5,347 nucleotides of DNA from an uncultured Blautia sp. (GTDB lineage: Bacteria; Bacillota; Clostridia; Lachnospirales; Lachnospiraceae). The stretch lies in NCBI GenBank assembly GCA_945872375.1, contig CAMBYR010000152.1, positions 1 through 5,347 of the forward strand, written 5' to 3'. The position numbers were made by a program, and so were the translations under genes. The notes under the pieces were generated by a model. The model worked only from the letters and a program-made list of their open reading frames with translations. It was not told the origin of the DNA and did no database searches. Positions 1 through 5,347 of the stretch are shown here, one piece after another (positions within the stretch are counted from its first letter, which is position 1; every line of letters starts with the position of its first letter).

Positions 1-3
1 ATG

Positions 4-42
4 AAAAAGGTGCAGAAAAGCCCGCCGGACTCTTCCGCACCT
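4..42 (-). terminator. Rho-independent terminator of the phosphoglucomutase gene
   Basis: Read on the minus strand, AGGTGCGGAAGAG (42 down to 30) pairs with CTTTTCTGCACCT (20 down to 8). This gives a 13-bp stem with two G-U pairs, a 9-nt GC-rich loop and a run of T immediately after it (positions 8 to 4). It begins 8 nt after the mutase stop codon, which is the expected place for an intrinsic terminator ending a leftward transcript. The pairing is seen directly; the function is inferred from the standard hairpin plus U-tract form. Confidence 0.9.
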
Positions 43-50
43 GATCATTC

Positions 51-1733
51 TTATGCGAAAATCGGTTTCAGCGCATCTGCCAGTTTATCTTTCTGAGCCT
101 GTGCTTCTGCCAGATCTTTTCCAAGAGTAGTGAAATATGTCTTGATCTTTGGTTCTGTACCGGATGGACGAACAACTACCGTAGCGCCGCCTTCCAGTGT
201 ATAGATCAGAACGTTTGCTGCCGGCAGGCCTGTCTCTTCCGGTTTCTTGTAATCGGTCACTTTTACAACAGCGTAGCCTGCAATTTCCTTTGGAGGATTC
301 TGACGGAGATCATCCATGATTCCTGTCATCTTGTCCATGCCGGACAGACCCGGGAACTCAAAGCTGTCTACCTTATTCAGATAACGGCCATATTTTTCAT
401 AGATCTCTTCCAGACGCTGTTTGATGGAAGAGCCGATGCTGCGATAATATGCTGCCATCTCACAGATCAGCATGGAGCCGATGATCGCATCCTTATCACG
501 TACATACGGACCAGCCAGGTATCCGTAGCTTTCCTCAAATCCAAAGATGAAACGTTCTACTTCGCCTGCTGCTTCCAGACCTGCGATCTGATCGCCGATC
601 CACTTGAAGCCGGTCAGTACGCTGCGCATTTCCACGCCATAATTTGCTGCAACAGCATCTGCCAGAGGAGTGGAAACGATGGATTTCACTGCAACAGCCT
701 TTTCCGGCATGGTGCCGTTTTCAATACGTCCCGCACAGATGTAATCCAGAAGAAGAACACCTACTTCATTTCCGGATACCAGTTCATAGGAACCATCCGG
801 GCACTTGATAGCAATACCTACACGGTCTGCATCCGGGTCCGTTGCAAGCATCAGGTCTGCACCGGATTTCTCTGCCAGTTCCAGGCCAAGACGAAGAGCT
901 TCAAAAATCTCCGGATTCGGGTAAGGACAGGTCGGGAAATTTCCATCCGGATACTGCTGCTCCGGAACGATCGTCACATCGGTAATGCCAATATCATTCA
1001 GGATTCTGGTAACCGGGACAAGACCGGAACCATTCAGAGGAGAATAAACAAGCTTCAGGCCGGCTGTCTTGCAGAGGCCCGGACGAACGCTGCGTGCTTC
1101 AATTGCCGCGTAAAGTGCTTCTTTACAGTCATCTCCCACATATTCAATAAGGCCGGCCGCCATACCTTCTTCGAAAGTCATCATCTTTGCACCGGTAAGG
1201 ATATCTGTTTTCTGGATTTCTGCGTAAACGATATCGGCTGCTTCATCGGTCATCTGGCATCCGTCAGGACCATAAGCCTTATATCCGTTATATTTTGCAG
1301 GGTTATGAGAAGCCGTAACCATAATACCTGCGTTTGCTTCATAGTAACGAGTAGCAAAGCTCAGCGCCGGAACCGGCATCAGAGCATCGTAAATGCGCAC
1401 CTTAATGCCATTTGCTGCCAGAACACAGGCTGCTGTTTTCGCAAATACATCGCTGTTGATACGGCTGTCATAACTGATTGCCACAAGCTGGCTGCCGCCC
1501 TGTGTTTTTACCCAGTTTGCAAGTCCCTGCGTTGCCTGGCGAACCACATAAATGTTCATACGGTTGGTACCTGCGCCAAGAACACCGCGAAGTCCTGCAG
1601 TACCGAATTTCAGAGCAACGGCAAAACGGTCTTTGATTTCTTCTTCATTTCCTGCAATTTCTTCCAGTTCTTTTTTCAGTGCAGCATCTTCCAGATCTGC
1701 ATCCATCCAACGTTTGTAATCATCCATGTACAT
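51..1733 (-). CDS. Alpha-D-phosphohexomutase (phosphoglucomutase / phosphopentomutase type)
   Basis: This 560-residue cytoplasmic enzyme should interconvert glucose 1-phosphate and glucose 6-phosphate, linking glycolysis to glycogen, UDP-glucose and cell-envelope sugar synthesis. All four family domains are visible. The catalytic phosphoserine loop TASHNP lies at residues 140-145 (Ser142), the metal loop DPDADR at 299-304 (Asp299, 301, 303), the sugar-binding motif GFEES at 398-402, and the phosphate-binding loop RPSGTEPK at 522-529. GTAGLRG near residue 44 and GFKWIG near 375 are further conserved segments. GFEES and the length fit the PgcA/PGM2-like branch, whose members can also act on pentose phosphates, so the exact substrate is not settled. 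The first ATG is preferred over the in-frame ATG two codons later because AAAGGAT sits about 11 nt upstream of it. It is a single-gene unit with its own promoter and terminator, divergent from the cation exporter. It appears intact. Confidence 0.95.
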   Translation of the reverse strand: MYMDDYKRWMDADLEDAALKKELEEIAGNEEEIKDRFAVALKFGTAGLRGVLGAGTNRMNIYVVRQATQGLANWVKTQGGSQLVAISYDSRINSDVFAKTAACVLAANGIKVRIYDALMPVPALSFATRYYEANAGIMVTASHNPAKYNGYKAYGPDGCQMTDEAADIVYAEIQKTDILTGAKMMTFEEGMAAGLIEYVGDDCKEALYAAIEARSVRPGLCKTAGLKLVYSPLNGSGLVPVTRILNDIGITDVTIVPEQQYPDGNFPTCPYPNPEIFEALRLGLELAEKSGADLMLATDPDADRVGIAIKCPDGSYELVSGNEVGVLLLDYICAGRIENGTMPEKAVAVKSIVSTPLADAVAANYGVEMRSVLTGFKWIGDQIAGLEAAGEVERFIFGFEESYGYLAGPYVRDKDAIIGSMLICEMAAYYRSIGSSIKQRLEEIYEKYGRYLNKVDSFEFPGLSGMDKMTGIMDDLRQNPPKEIAGYAVVKVTDYKKPEETGLPAANVLIYTLEGGATVVVRPSGTEPKIKTYFTTLGKDLAEAQAQKDKLADALKPIFA

Positions 1734-1789
1734 AATGCATACCCATCCTTTGATTATTTTTGAAGTTTTTAGTCAAGTCTTCTAAAAAA

Positions 1790-1818
1790 ATAATAAATAA
1801 TTTACTCCCACTTGTCAA
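1790..1818 (-). promoter_or_regulatory. Sigma-A-type promoter of the phosphoglucomutase gene
   Basis: On the minus strand a perfect -35 hexamer TTGACA (1818 down to 1813) is followed by exactly 17 nt and then TATTAT (1795 down to 1790), a 5-of-6 match to the -10 consensus. Transcription would begin near 1783, giving a leader of about 50 nt that contains the AAAGGAT ribosome binding site at 1745-1751. This is the best promoter match I found in the window. It suggests strong, largely constitutive expression, though strength cannot be measured from sequence. Confidence 0.85.
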
Positions 1819-1854
1819 TCATATATTAAAACAAATCTGTAAAATCGTTTTCAG

Positions 1855-1884
1855 TTTCGCCGCAGATGTCAAAAAACGTCGAAA
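1855..1884. repeat. Imperfect inverted repeat between divergent promoters
   Basis: TTTCGCCG (1855-1862) and CGTCGAAA (1877-1884) form an inverted repeat matching at 7 of 8 positions, separated by 14 nt, so the half-site centres lie 22 nt (about two helical turns) apart. The segment sits upstream of both flanking promoters. It could be an operator for a dimeric regulator of either gene, but its length is modest and it could have arisen by chance. It matches no regulator consensus that I recognise. Confidence 0.25.
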
Positions 1885-1911
1885 TCCTGCCATATTTTTT
1901 CTTTATTTTAA

Positions 1912-1941
1912 CTGGTATTTTCAGGAATAATGTGCTACCAT
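1912..1941 (+). promoter_or_regulatory. Candidate extended -10 promoter of the cation efflux gene
   Basis: TGCTACCAT at 1933-1941 reads as an extended -10 element (TGn followed by TACCAT, 4 of 6 consensus). The best-placed -35 is poor: CTGGTA at 1912-1917, 18 nt upstream and 3 of 6. The transcript would start near 1948, leaving a leader of only about 30 nt before the chosen ATG. An alternative -10, AATAAT at 1926-1931 with TTTATT at 1902-1907, is also possible. A promoter is expected here because the upstream gene is divergent, but its exact position is uncertain. Confidence 0.4.
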
Positions 1942-1966
1942 GTGGGGAAATGCAAAAATAATACAT

Positions 1967-1971
1967 GGAGG
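1967..1971 (+). promoter_or_regulatory. Ribosome binding site that fixes the start of the cation efflux gene
   Basis: GGAGG lies 8 nt upstream of the ATG at 1980, the ideal spacing. An earlier in-frame ATG at 1965 overlaps this same GGAGG and has only A-rich sequence before it, with no Shine-Dalgarno match. The start at 1980 is therefore preferred, shortening the protein from 394 to 389 residues. Confidence 0.85.
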
Positions 1972-1979
1972 AACTTATT

Positions 1980-3149
1980 ATGGTTGCTTTACTGGCTTCT
2001 CTTTTTATCAGAGAGCATAAAAATTATACATCACCCAGGGTGCGCCAGGCATACGGAATGCTTTGCGGTGCCGTAGGCATCGGCCTGAATATCCTTCTCT
2101 TTCTGGGAAAATGGCTTGCCGGAACCTTAAGCGGCTCCATTGCAATTACCGCAGATGCATTCAACAATCTTTCAGACGCCGGTTCTTCTGTCATCACACT
2201 CATCGGTTTCCGTCTCTCCGGACAAAAACCGGATCCGGAACATCCTTTTGGGCACGGCAGGATGGAATACATCTCAGGACTGTTTGTCTCCGTCATTATC
2301 CTGATCATGGGGTTCGAACTGATCAAGTCTTCTTTTGAAAAGCTTCTTCATCCGGAACCGATCGACTGCAGCCCTGTGATCATCGGAATCCTGGCTGCCT
2401 CTATTCTTGTGAAAGTTTATATGTTTTATTACAACCACGCACTTGGAAAGAAGCTTCAGAGTGCTGCCATGAATGCCACCGCGATGGACAGCTTAAGCGA
2501 CACGATCTCCACCGCTCTGGTACTTGCAGCCACAGTGATCAGCCAGTATACCGGACTCCTTCTGGATGGCTGGTTTGGTCTTCTTGTCGGATTCTTCATT
2601 CTCTACGCAGGCATTTCCGCTATGAAAGATACGCTGAATCCTCTTCTTGGACAAAAGCCTGATCCGGAGCTGGTACATGAAATTGAAGATATGGTGAATT
2701 CCTCTCCCGTAGTTCACGGTATTCACGATCTCATCATTCATGACTATGGTCCCGGCAGACGCATCATTTCCCTTCACGCAGAGGTTTCCGCAGAGGGAGA
2801 TCTGCTGGAAATACACGATGAGATCGACAATGTCGAGCATGCCCTGCAGGAAAAGCTCAACTGCTCCGCCACCATTCATATGGATCCGATCATCACCAAC
2901 GATGAAGAGGTGGTACATATGCGGGAGGAGATCCAACAGCTTGTTTCTTCTGCTGATGAAAGCTTTAAAATGCACGATTTCCGTATGGTAAAGGGCAGCA
3001 CCCATACCAATCTGATCTTCGATGTGGTCGTGCCCTATCAGTGCAGATATACGGATTCCGAAGTGTCAAACCTTCTCAGGGAAAAAGTACGCCAGATTCC
3101 TCATGGCAATTATTTTGCCGTCATCCAGGTAGATCACGATTTCTGCTGA
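1980..3149 (+). CDS. Cation diffusion facilitator transporter, probably manganese efflux (MntE-like)
   Basis: This is an inner-membrane CDF protein of 389 residues that should export a divalent metal in exchange for protons. About six membrane helices are visible, roughly at residues 27-49, 52-76, 98-115, 131-152, 166-189 and 192-213. The transport site is read as Asn62/Asp66 in helix 2 (FNNLSD) and Asp170/Asp174 in helix 5 (DSLSD). The conserved family segment HPFGHGRMEY follows helix 2. Zinc exporters usually carry His-Asp-His-Asp here, whereas Asn-Asp-Asp-Asp is the pattern described for manganese exporters such as pneumococcal MntE, so manganese is favoured by inference. The cytoplasmic part (about 225-302) has the alpha-beta-beta-alpha-beta CDF dimerisation fold ending in IHMDP. 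Residues 303-389 repeat that pattern, making the protein longer than about 300-residue CDFs such as YiiP. The gene stands alone, divergent from the mutase and convergent with truA. No metal regulator gene is adjacent. Family call certain; metal not proven. Confidence 0.9.
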   Translation: MVALLASLFIREHKNYTSPRVRQAYGMLCGAVGIGLNILLFLGKWLAGTLSGSIAITADAFNNLSDAGSSVITLIGFRLSGQKPDPEHPFGHGRMEYISGLFVSVIILIMGFELIKSSFEKLLHPEPIDCSPVIIGILAASILVKVYMFYYNHALGKKLQSAAMNATAMDSLSDTISTALVLAATVISQYTGLLLDGWFGLLVGFFILYAGISAMKDTLNPLLGQKPDPELVHEIEDMVNSSPVVHGIHDLIIHDYGPGRRIISLHAEVSAEGDLLEIHDEIDNVEHALQEKLNCSATIHMDPIITNDEEVVHMREEIQQLVSSADESFKMHDFRMVKGSTHTNLIFDVVVPYQCRYTDSEVSNLLREKVRQIPHGNYFAVIQVDHDFC

Positions 3150-3152
3150 CAT

Positions 3153-3209
3153 AATAAAGCGGAACGGATTTTCTGAAGCATCAGAAAAATCTGTTCCGCT
3201 TTATTTTTT
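3153..3209. terminator. Long hairpin terminator between convergent efflux gene and truA
   Basis: The arms 3153-3176 and 3181-3205 pair almost completely: AATAAAGCGGAAC faces GTTCCGCTTTATT, and the inner part GGATTTTCTGA faces TCAGAAAAATCT with one G-U pair and one bulged base. The loop is AGCA. On the plus strand the hairpin is followed by a T-rich run (to 3209), so it should end the efflux transcript efficiently; it starts 3 nt after that gene's stop codon. On the minus strand it lies just after the truA stop codon, but the following T-tract is short and interrupted, so it is probably bidirectional with weaker action on the truA transcript. Confidence 0.9.
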
Positions 3210-3948
3210 ATTCAAAGAAACGGATTCCCATCAATGTCAGTCCATGGGCCGGCGCTGTGGGGCCTGCCGCTTCTCTGTCGCATGCCTCCAGGATCTCTTT
3301 CACATGTTCCGGCGGATACTGTCCGTTTCCCACCTCAATCAGTGTTCCGGCAATGATCCTTACCATATTATACAGAAATCCTTCGCCGGATACACGAATC
3401 GTGATCATGTCTCCGTCTCTCCATACCTCTATTCCCGTAATGGTCCGGATCGTGGTCTTCACCTGTGCCTTTGCCCCGCAGAAGCTGGCAAAATCATGCC
3501 GGCCGATCAGATAGGAGGTTGCCTCCCGCATACGGTCCACATCCAGCTTATAATGGTAAAAATACGAATATAACCGTTCCGTTGGCACCGGAAATTTCCT
3601 GTTCAGGATCCGGTATTCATAAGTCTTTTCACTGTCACAGTAACGGGGATGAAAGTCGGGTTCCACCTCCTCGGAAAGCTGGATCCGGATATCCTCCGGA
3701 AGCCTCTGATTCAGGGCATACGATATCTTCTCCCCGGGAATTCTTGTTTCTGTATCAAACACTGCCACATTTCCCATGGCATGTACACCGGCGTCCGTCC
3801 TGCTGGCACCGATGGTTTCAATTTCTTCACCAAGCAGCTCTGAAAGAGTCTCATTCAGCACTCCCTGGATGGTCACTCCATTTGGCTGGGTCTGCCAGCC
3901 GCAGTAGTTTGTTCCGTCATAGGCCACCACAAGCCCTACACGTTTCAT
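3208..3948 (-). CDS. truA: tRNA pseudouridine(38-40) synthase TruA
   Basis: This 246-residue cytoplasmic enzyme isomerises uridine to pseudouridine at positions 38, 39 and 40 of the tRNA anticodon arm. The catalytic aspartate is Asp52 in RTDAGVHA (residues 50-57). Other family marks are the N-terminal YDGTNYCGWQTQPN, Tyr110 in KTYEYRI, GRHDFASFC at 149-157, the segment EGFLYNMVRIIAGTL at 189-203 and TAPAHGLTL near the end. The length is normal for the family. AGGAGG at 3957-3962 lies 8 nt before the ATG and confirms the start. It follows ecfT by 57 nt with no terminator or good promoter between them, so it is probably the last gene of the ecf operon. Its TAA stop lies inside the T-run of the terminator serving the opposing gene. 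It appears intact. Confidence 0.97.
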   Translation of the reverse strand: MKRVGLVVAYDGTNYCGWQTQPNGVTIQGVLNETLSELLGEEIETIGASRTDAGVHAMGNVAVFDTETRIPGEKISYALNQRLPEDIRIQLSEEVEPDFHPRYCDSEKTYEYRILNRKFPVPTERLYSYFYHYKLDVDRMREATSYLIGRHDFASFCGAKAQVKTTIRTITGIEVWRDGDMITIRVSGEGFLYNMVRIIAGTLIEVGNGQYPPEHVKEILEACDREAAGPTAPAHGLTLMGIRFFE

Positions 3949-4005
3949 ATGCTGCTCCTCCTGTCTGCAAATCCGCCAAAAGTCAAAACGGGCAGTTCCG
4001 CATCA

Positions 4006-4809
4006 TTATAATCCAATCACACGAAATGCCACTGCTATCCCCAGATAAACGAACATTACCACATAGGCTGCTCTGTCACGATTCTGGTACTTCAAAGGCT
4101 TCATCTGCGTTCTGTGGTCTCCTCCGTGATAGCAGCGTGCTTCCATGGCCATGGCAAGATCATTGGCCCGGCGGAACGCTGAGATAAACAGCGGAACCAG
4201 CAGAGGAATCATATTTTTTGCCTTCTGGATCAGATTTCCATTTTCAAAATCCGCTCCTCTGGCCTTCTGCGCCTTCATGATCTTATCGGTTTCCTCCATG
4301 AGGATGGGGATAAATCGAAGGGCAATGGACATCATCATGGCGATCTCATGGACAGGCACATGAATCCTGTTCAGGGGCCGAAGAGCCTTTTCCAGACCGT
4401 CCGTCAGCTGATTGGGTGTCGTTGTCAGCGTCATGACCGAAGATCCGATCACAAGGTAGATCAGACGAATGGCCATTCTTACAGCAAGGCTGATGCCTTC
4501 CTTCGTTATTTTCAGGAAACCAAAGCGCCAGAGCACTTCGCCGGGCGTCAGAATAATATTAAATACAACCGTGATCATCAGGATCATGAAAATCGCTTTC
4601 AGACCCTTAAAAATAAATTTCACAGGTACTTTGGAAATCAGGATCATGGCTGCCAGAAAAACGGTGGCTACCGCATATCCGGGCAGTGTATGGAACAGAA
4701 ATACCGAAATGATAAAGACCATGGTTCCAGCCAGTTTTGTTCTCGGATCCAGCCGGTGAAGCACGGAATTTGCCGGATAATACTGTCCAAGGGTAATATC
4801 TCTAAGCAT
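4006..4809 (-). CDS. ecfT: ECF transporter transmembrane (T) component EcfT
   Basis: This 267-residue integral membrane protein couples the two ECF ATPases to a substrate-binding S component in energy-coupling-factor importers of vitamins and metals. LDPRTKL at residues 20-26 is the typical N-terminal mark, followed by hydrophobic helices (about 27-59, 67-88, 105-130 and a last one about 247-265). The two cytoplasmic coupling motifs that contact the ATPases are visible: ARG at 183-185 (AQKARGAD) and ARC at 224-226 (AMEARCYHGG), the second having Cys in place of the usual Gly. The start overlaps the end of ecfA2 by 8 nt (ATGCTTAG), and GAGGGGG lies about 8 nt upstream, inside ecfA2, which suggests translational coupling. 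No S component gene is nearby, as expected for the shared (group II) ECF module, so the substrate cannot be named. Confidence 0.95.
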   Translation of the reverse strand: MLRDITLGQYYPANSVLHRLDPRTKLAGTMVFIISVFLFHTLPGYAVATVFLAAMILISKVPVKFIFKGLKAIFMILMITVVFNIILTPGEVLWRFGFLKITKEGISLAVRMAIRLIYLVIGSSVMTLTTTPNQLTDGLEKALRPLNRIHVPVHEIAMMMSIALRFIPILMEETDKIMKAQKARGADFENGNLIQKAKNMIPLLVPLFISAFRRANDLAMAMEARCYHGGDHRTQMKPLKYQNRDRAAYVVMFVYLGIAVAFRVIGL

Positions 4810-5347
4810 CTTTCCGTCCCCCTCTCTCTGACTCCTTCAAAAGAGGAGAACCGCTTTTTTTCAATGCCTGCAGAATACTTGTTCTGGCTTCCTCCACGGT
4901 GGTGGCGTCCGCATCCACATTCAGTCCGTTTTCCCGGAGCGCATGCATAATGTAGGTGATCTGCGGAGCCGCCAGTCCCATAGCCTCCAGTTCCCGATAG
5001 TGGGAAAATACTTCCCGCGGAACATCATCAAAAGCCACTTCTCCACGATTCATCACGATCAGACGCTCCACATATTTGGCAATGTCCTCCATACTGTGAG
5101 ACACCAGGATGATCGTGATCCCTCTCACCTTATGAAGCTCTGCGATCTGATCCAGAATATCATCCCTGCCCCTGGGATCCAGACCTGCGGTAGGCTCATC
5201 CAGTATCAGGATTTTCGGATTCATGGCAAGCACGCCTGCAATGGCAACGCGTTTTTTCTGACCGCCTGACAGTTCAAACGGCGATTTGCTGTAATTTTTT
5301 TCTTTAAATCCAACCTGCTGAAGCGCTTTTCTGGCCTCCGTCTCTGC
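4802..5347 (-). CDS. ecfA2: ECF transporter ATPase EcfA2, C-terminal part (cut by window edge)
   Basis: The reading frame is open to the window edge, giving the last 181 codons; the Walker A and Q-loop parts lie outside. In the fragment the ABC signature LSGGQ is at residues 26-30, Walker B ILILDEP at 46-52 with catalytic Glu51, the D-loop AGLDP just after it, and the switch histidine at 84 in LVSHSMED. SPFELSGGQKKRVAIAG and DPRGRDDIL are characteristic of the EcfA2 (second CbiO-type) subunit, as is the location directly before ecfT; ecfA1 is expected further right, off the window. Full proteins are about 285-290 residues, so roughly 105 are missing. The ATPase would hydrolyse ATP at the inner face of the membrane as an EcfA1-EcfA2 heterodimer bound to EcfT. 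A GTG at 5231-5233 could be mistaken for a start, but it lies after the signature motif and is internal. Confidence 0.95.
   Translation of the reverse strand, partial: AETEARKALQQVGFKEKNYSKSPFELSGGQKKRVAIAGVLAMNPKILILDEPTAGLDPRGRDDILDQIAELHKVRGITIILVSHSMEDIAKYVERLIVMNRGEVAFDDVPREVFSHYRELEAMGLAAPQITYIMHALRENGLNVDADATTVEEARTSILQALKKSGSPLLKESERGGRKDA

Noticed and set aside
1305..1763. 152-residue open frame on the plus strand antisense to the start of the mutase gene
   Set aside because: It is fully explained as the opposite strand of a strongly conserved enzyme gene, has no recognisable motif, and its composition (many Cys, His, Asn, Ser) is that of a shadow frame.
1770..1776. Second -35-like TTGACT in the mutase leader
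   Set aside because: No acceptable -10 element follows at 16-18 nt, and the perfect TTGACA promoter just upstream explains transcription better.
1915..1930. CodY-like box (TATTTTCAGGAATAA) in the exporter promoter region
   Set aside because: It has about five mismatches to the 15-nt consensus, which is too weak in AT-rich DNA.
1820..1979. Manganese riboswitch (yybP-ykoY type) before the putative manganese exporter
   Set aside because: The GGGGA at 1944-1948 is superficially similar to part of the motif, but the paired helices and second conserved loop are absent, and the likely leader is only about 30 nt.
2493..3005. 170-residue minus-strand frame inside the CDF gene
   Set aside because: It lies wholly inside a conserved coding region, without its own ribosome binding site or motif that I could see.
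3949..4005. Separate promoter or terminator between ecfT and truA
   Set aside because: A TTGACT occurs on the minus strand, but nothing resembling a -10 follows, and no hairpin with a T-run is present; co-transcription is simpler.
3465..4187. 240-residue open frame on the plus strand across truA, the spacer and ecfT
   Set aside because: It is antisense to two clearly real genes and rich in Ser, His and Pro with no motif or plausible promoter; length alone is not support.
5251..5260. A6 run in ecfA2 as a programmed frameshift site
   Set aside because: The run is read as two Lys codons in the conserved signature segment; the phase does not fit a slippery heptamer, and the frame continues intact.
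4348..5269. Long plus-strand frames opposite ecfT and ecfA2 (200 and 108 residues)
   Set aside because: They are shadows of conserved transporter genes; their residues mirror the complementary codons and show no domain.

Overview
The window looks like an ordinary chromosomal stretch from a low-to-mid G+C Gram-positive anaerobe, most likely a Clostridia/Lachnospiraceae-type gut bacterium. This rests on protein style, AT-rich intergenic DNA with a sigma-A-type promoter, strong AGGAGG ribosome binding sites, and the ecfA-ecfT-truA gene order typical of Firmicutes. The family-level assignment is an inference; no rRNA or other marker gene is present.

Layout from left to right: (1) positions 4-42 hold a strong Rho-independent terminator for the leftward gene that follows. 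(2) 51-1733, minus strand, is a complete alpha-phosphoglucomutase/phosphopentomutase-type phosphohexomutase. (3) 1734-1979 is a divergent intergenic region with a very good promoter for the mutase, a weaker candidate promoter for the rightward gene and a small inverted repeat. (4) 1980-3149, plus strand, is a cation diffusion facilitator with an Asn-Asp-Asp-Asp transport site, which points to manganese efflux, and with what looks like a duplicated cytoplasmic domain. (5) 3153-3209 is a long hairpin terminator between convergent genes. (6) 3208-5347, minus strand, is an operon-like set read right to left: ecfA2 (cut by the window edge), ecfT and truA.

The ecfA2-ecfT pair encodes part of the shared energising module of ECF-type vitamin/metal importers. 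No substrate-binding S component lies in the window, so the module probably serves S components encoded elsewhere. truA encodes the tRNA pseudouridine(38-40) synthase, a frequent neighbour of ecfT in Firmicutes. The mutase, the metal exporter and the ecf-truA set are separate transcription units with no obvious shared pathway.

I found no mobile element, CRISPR array, RNA gene, phage gene or defence system, and no convincing new system. The points most worth a second look are the tandem C-terminal domains and NDDD site of the CDF protein, the reassigned CDF start codon, the terminator whose T-tract contains the truA stop codon, and a small inverted repeat between the divergent promoters.
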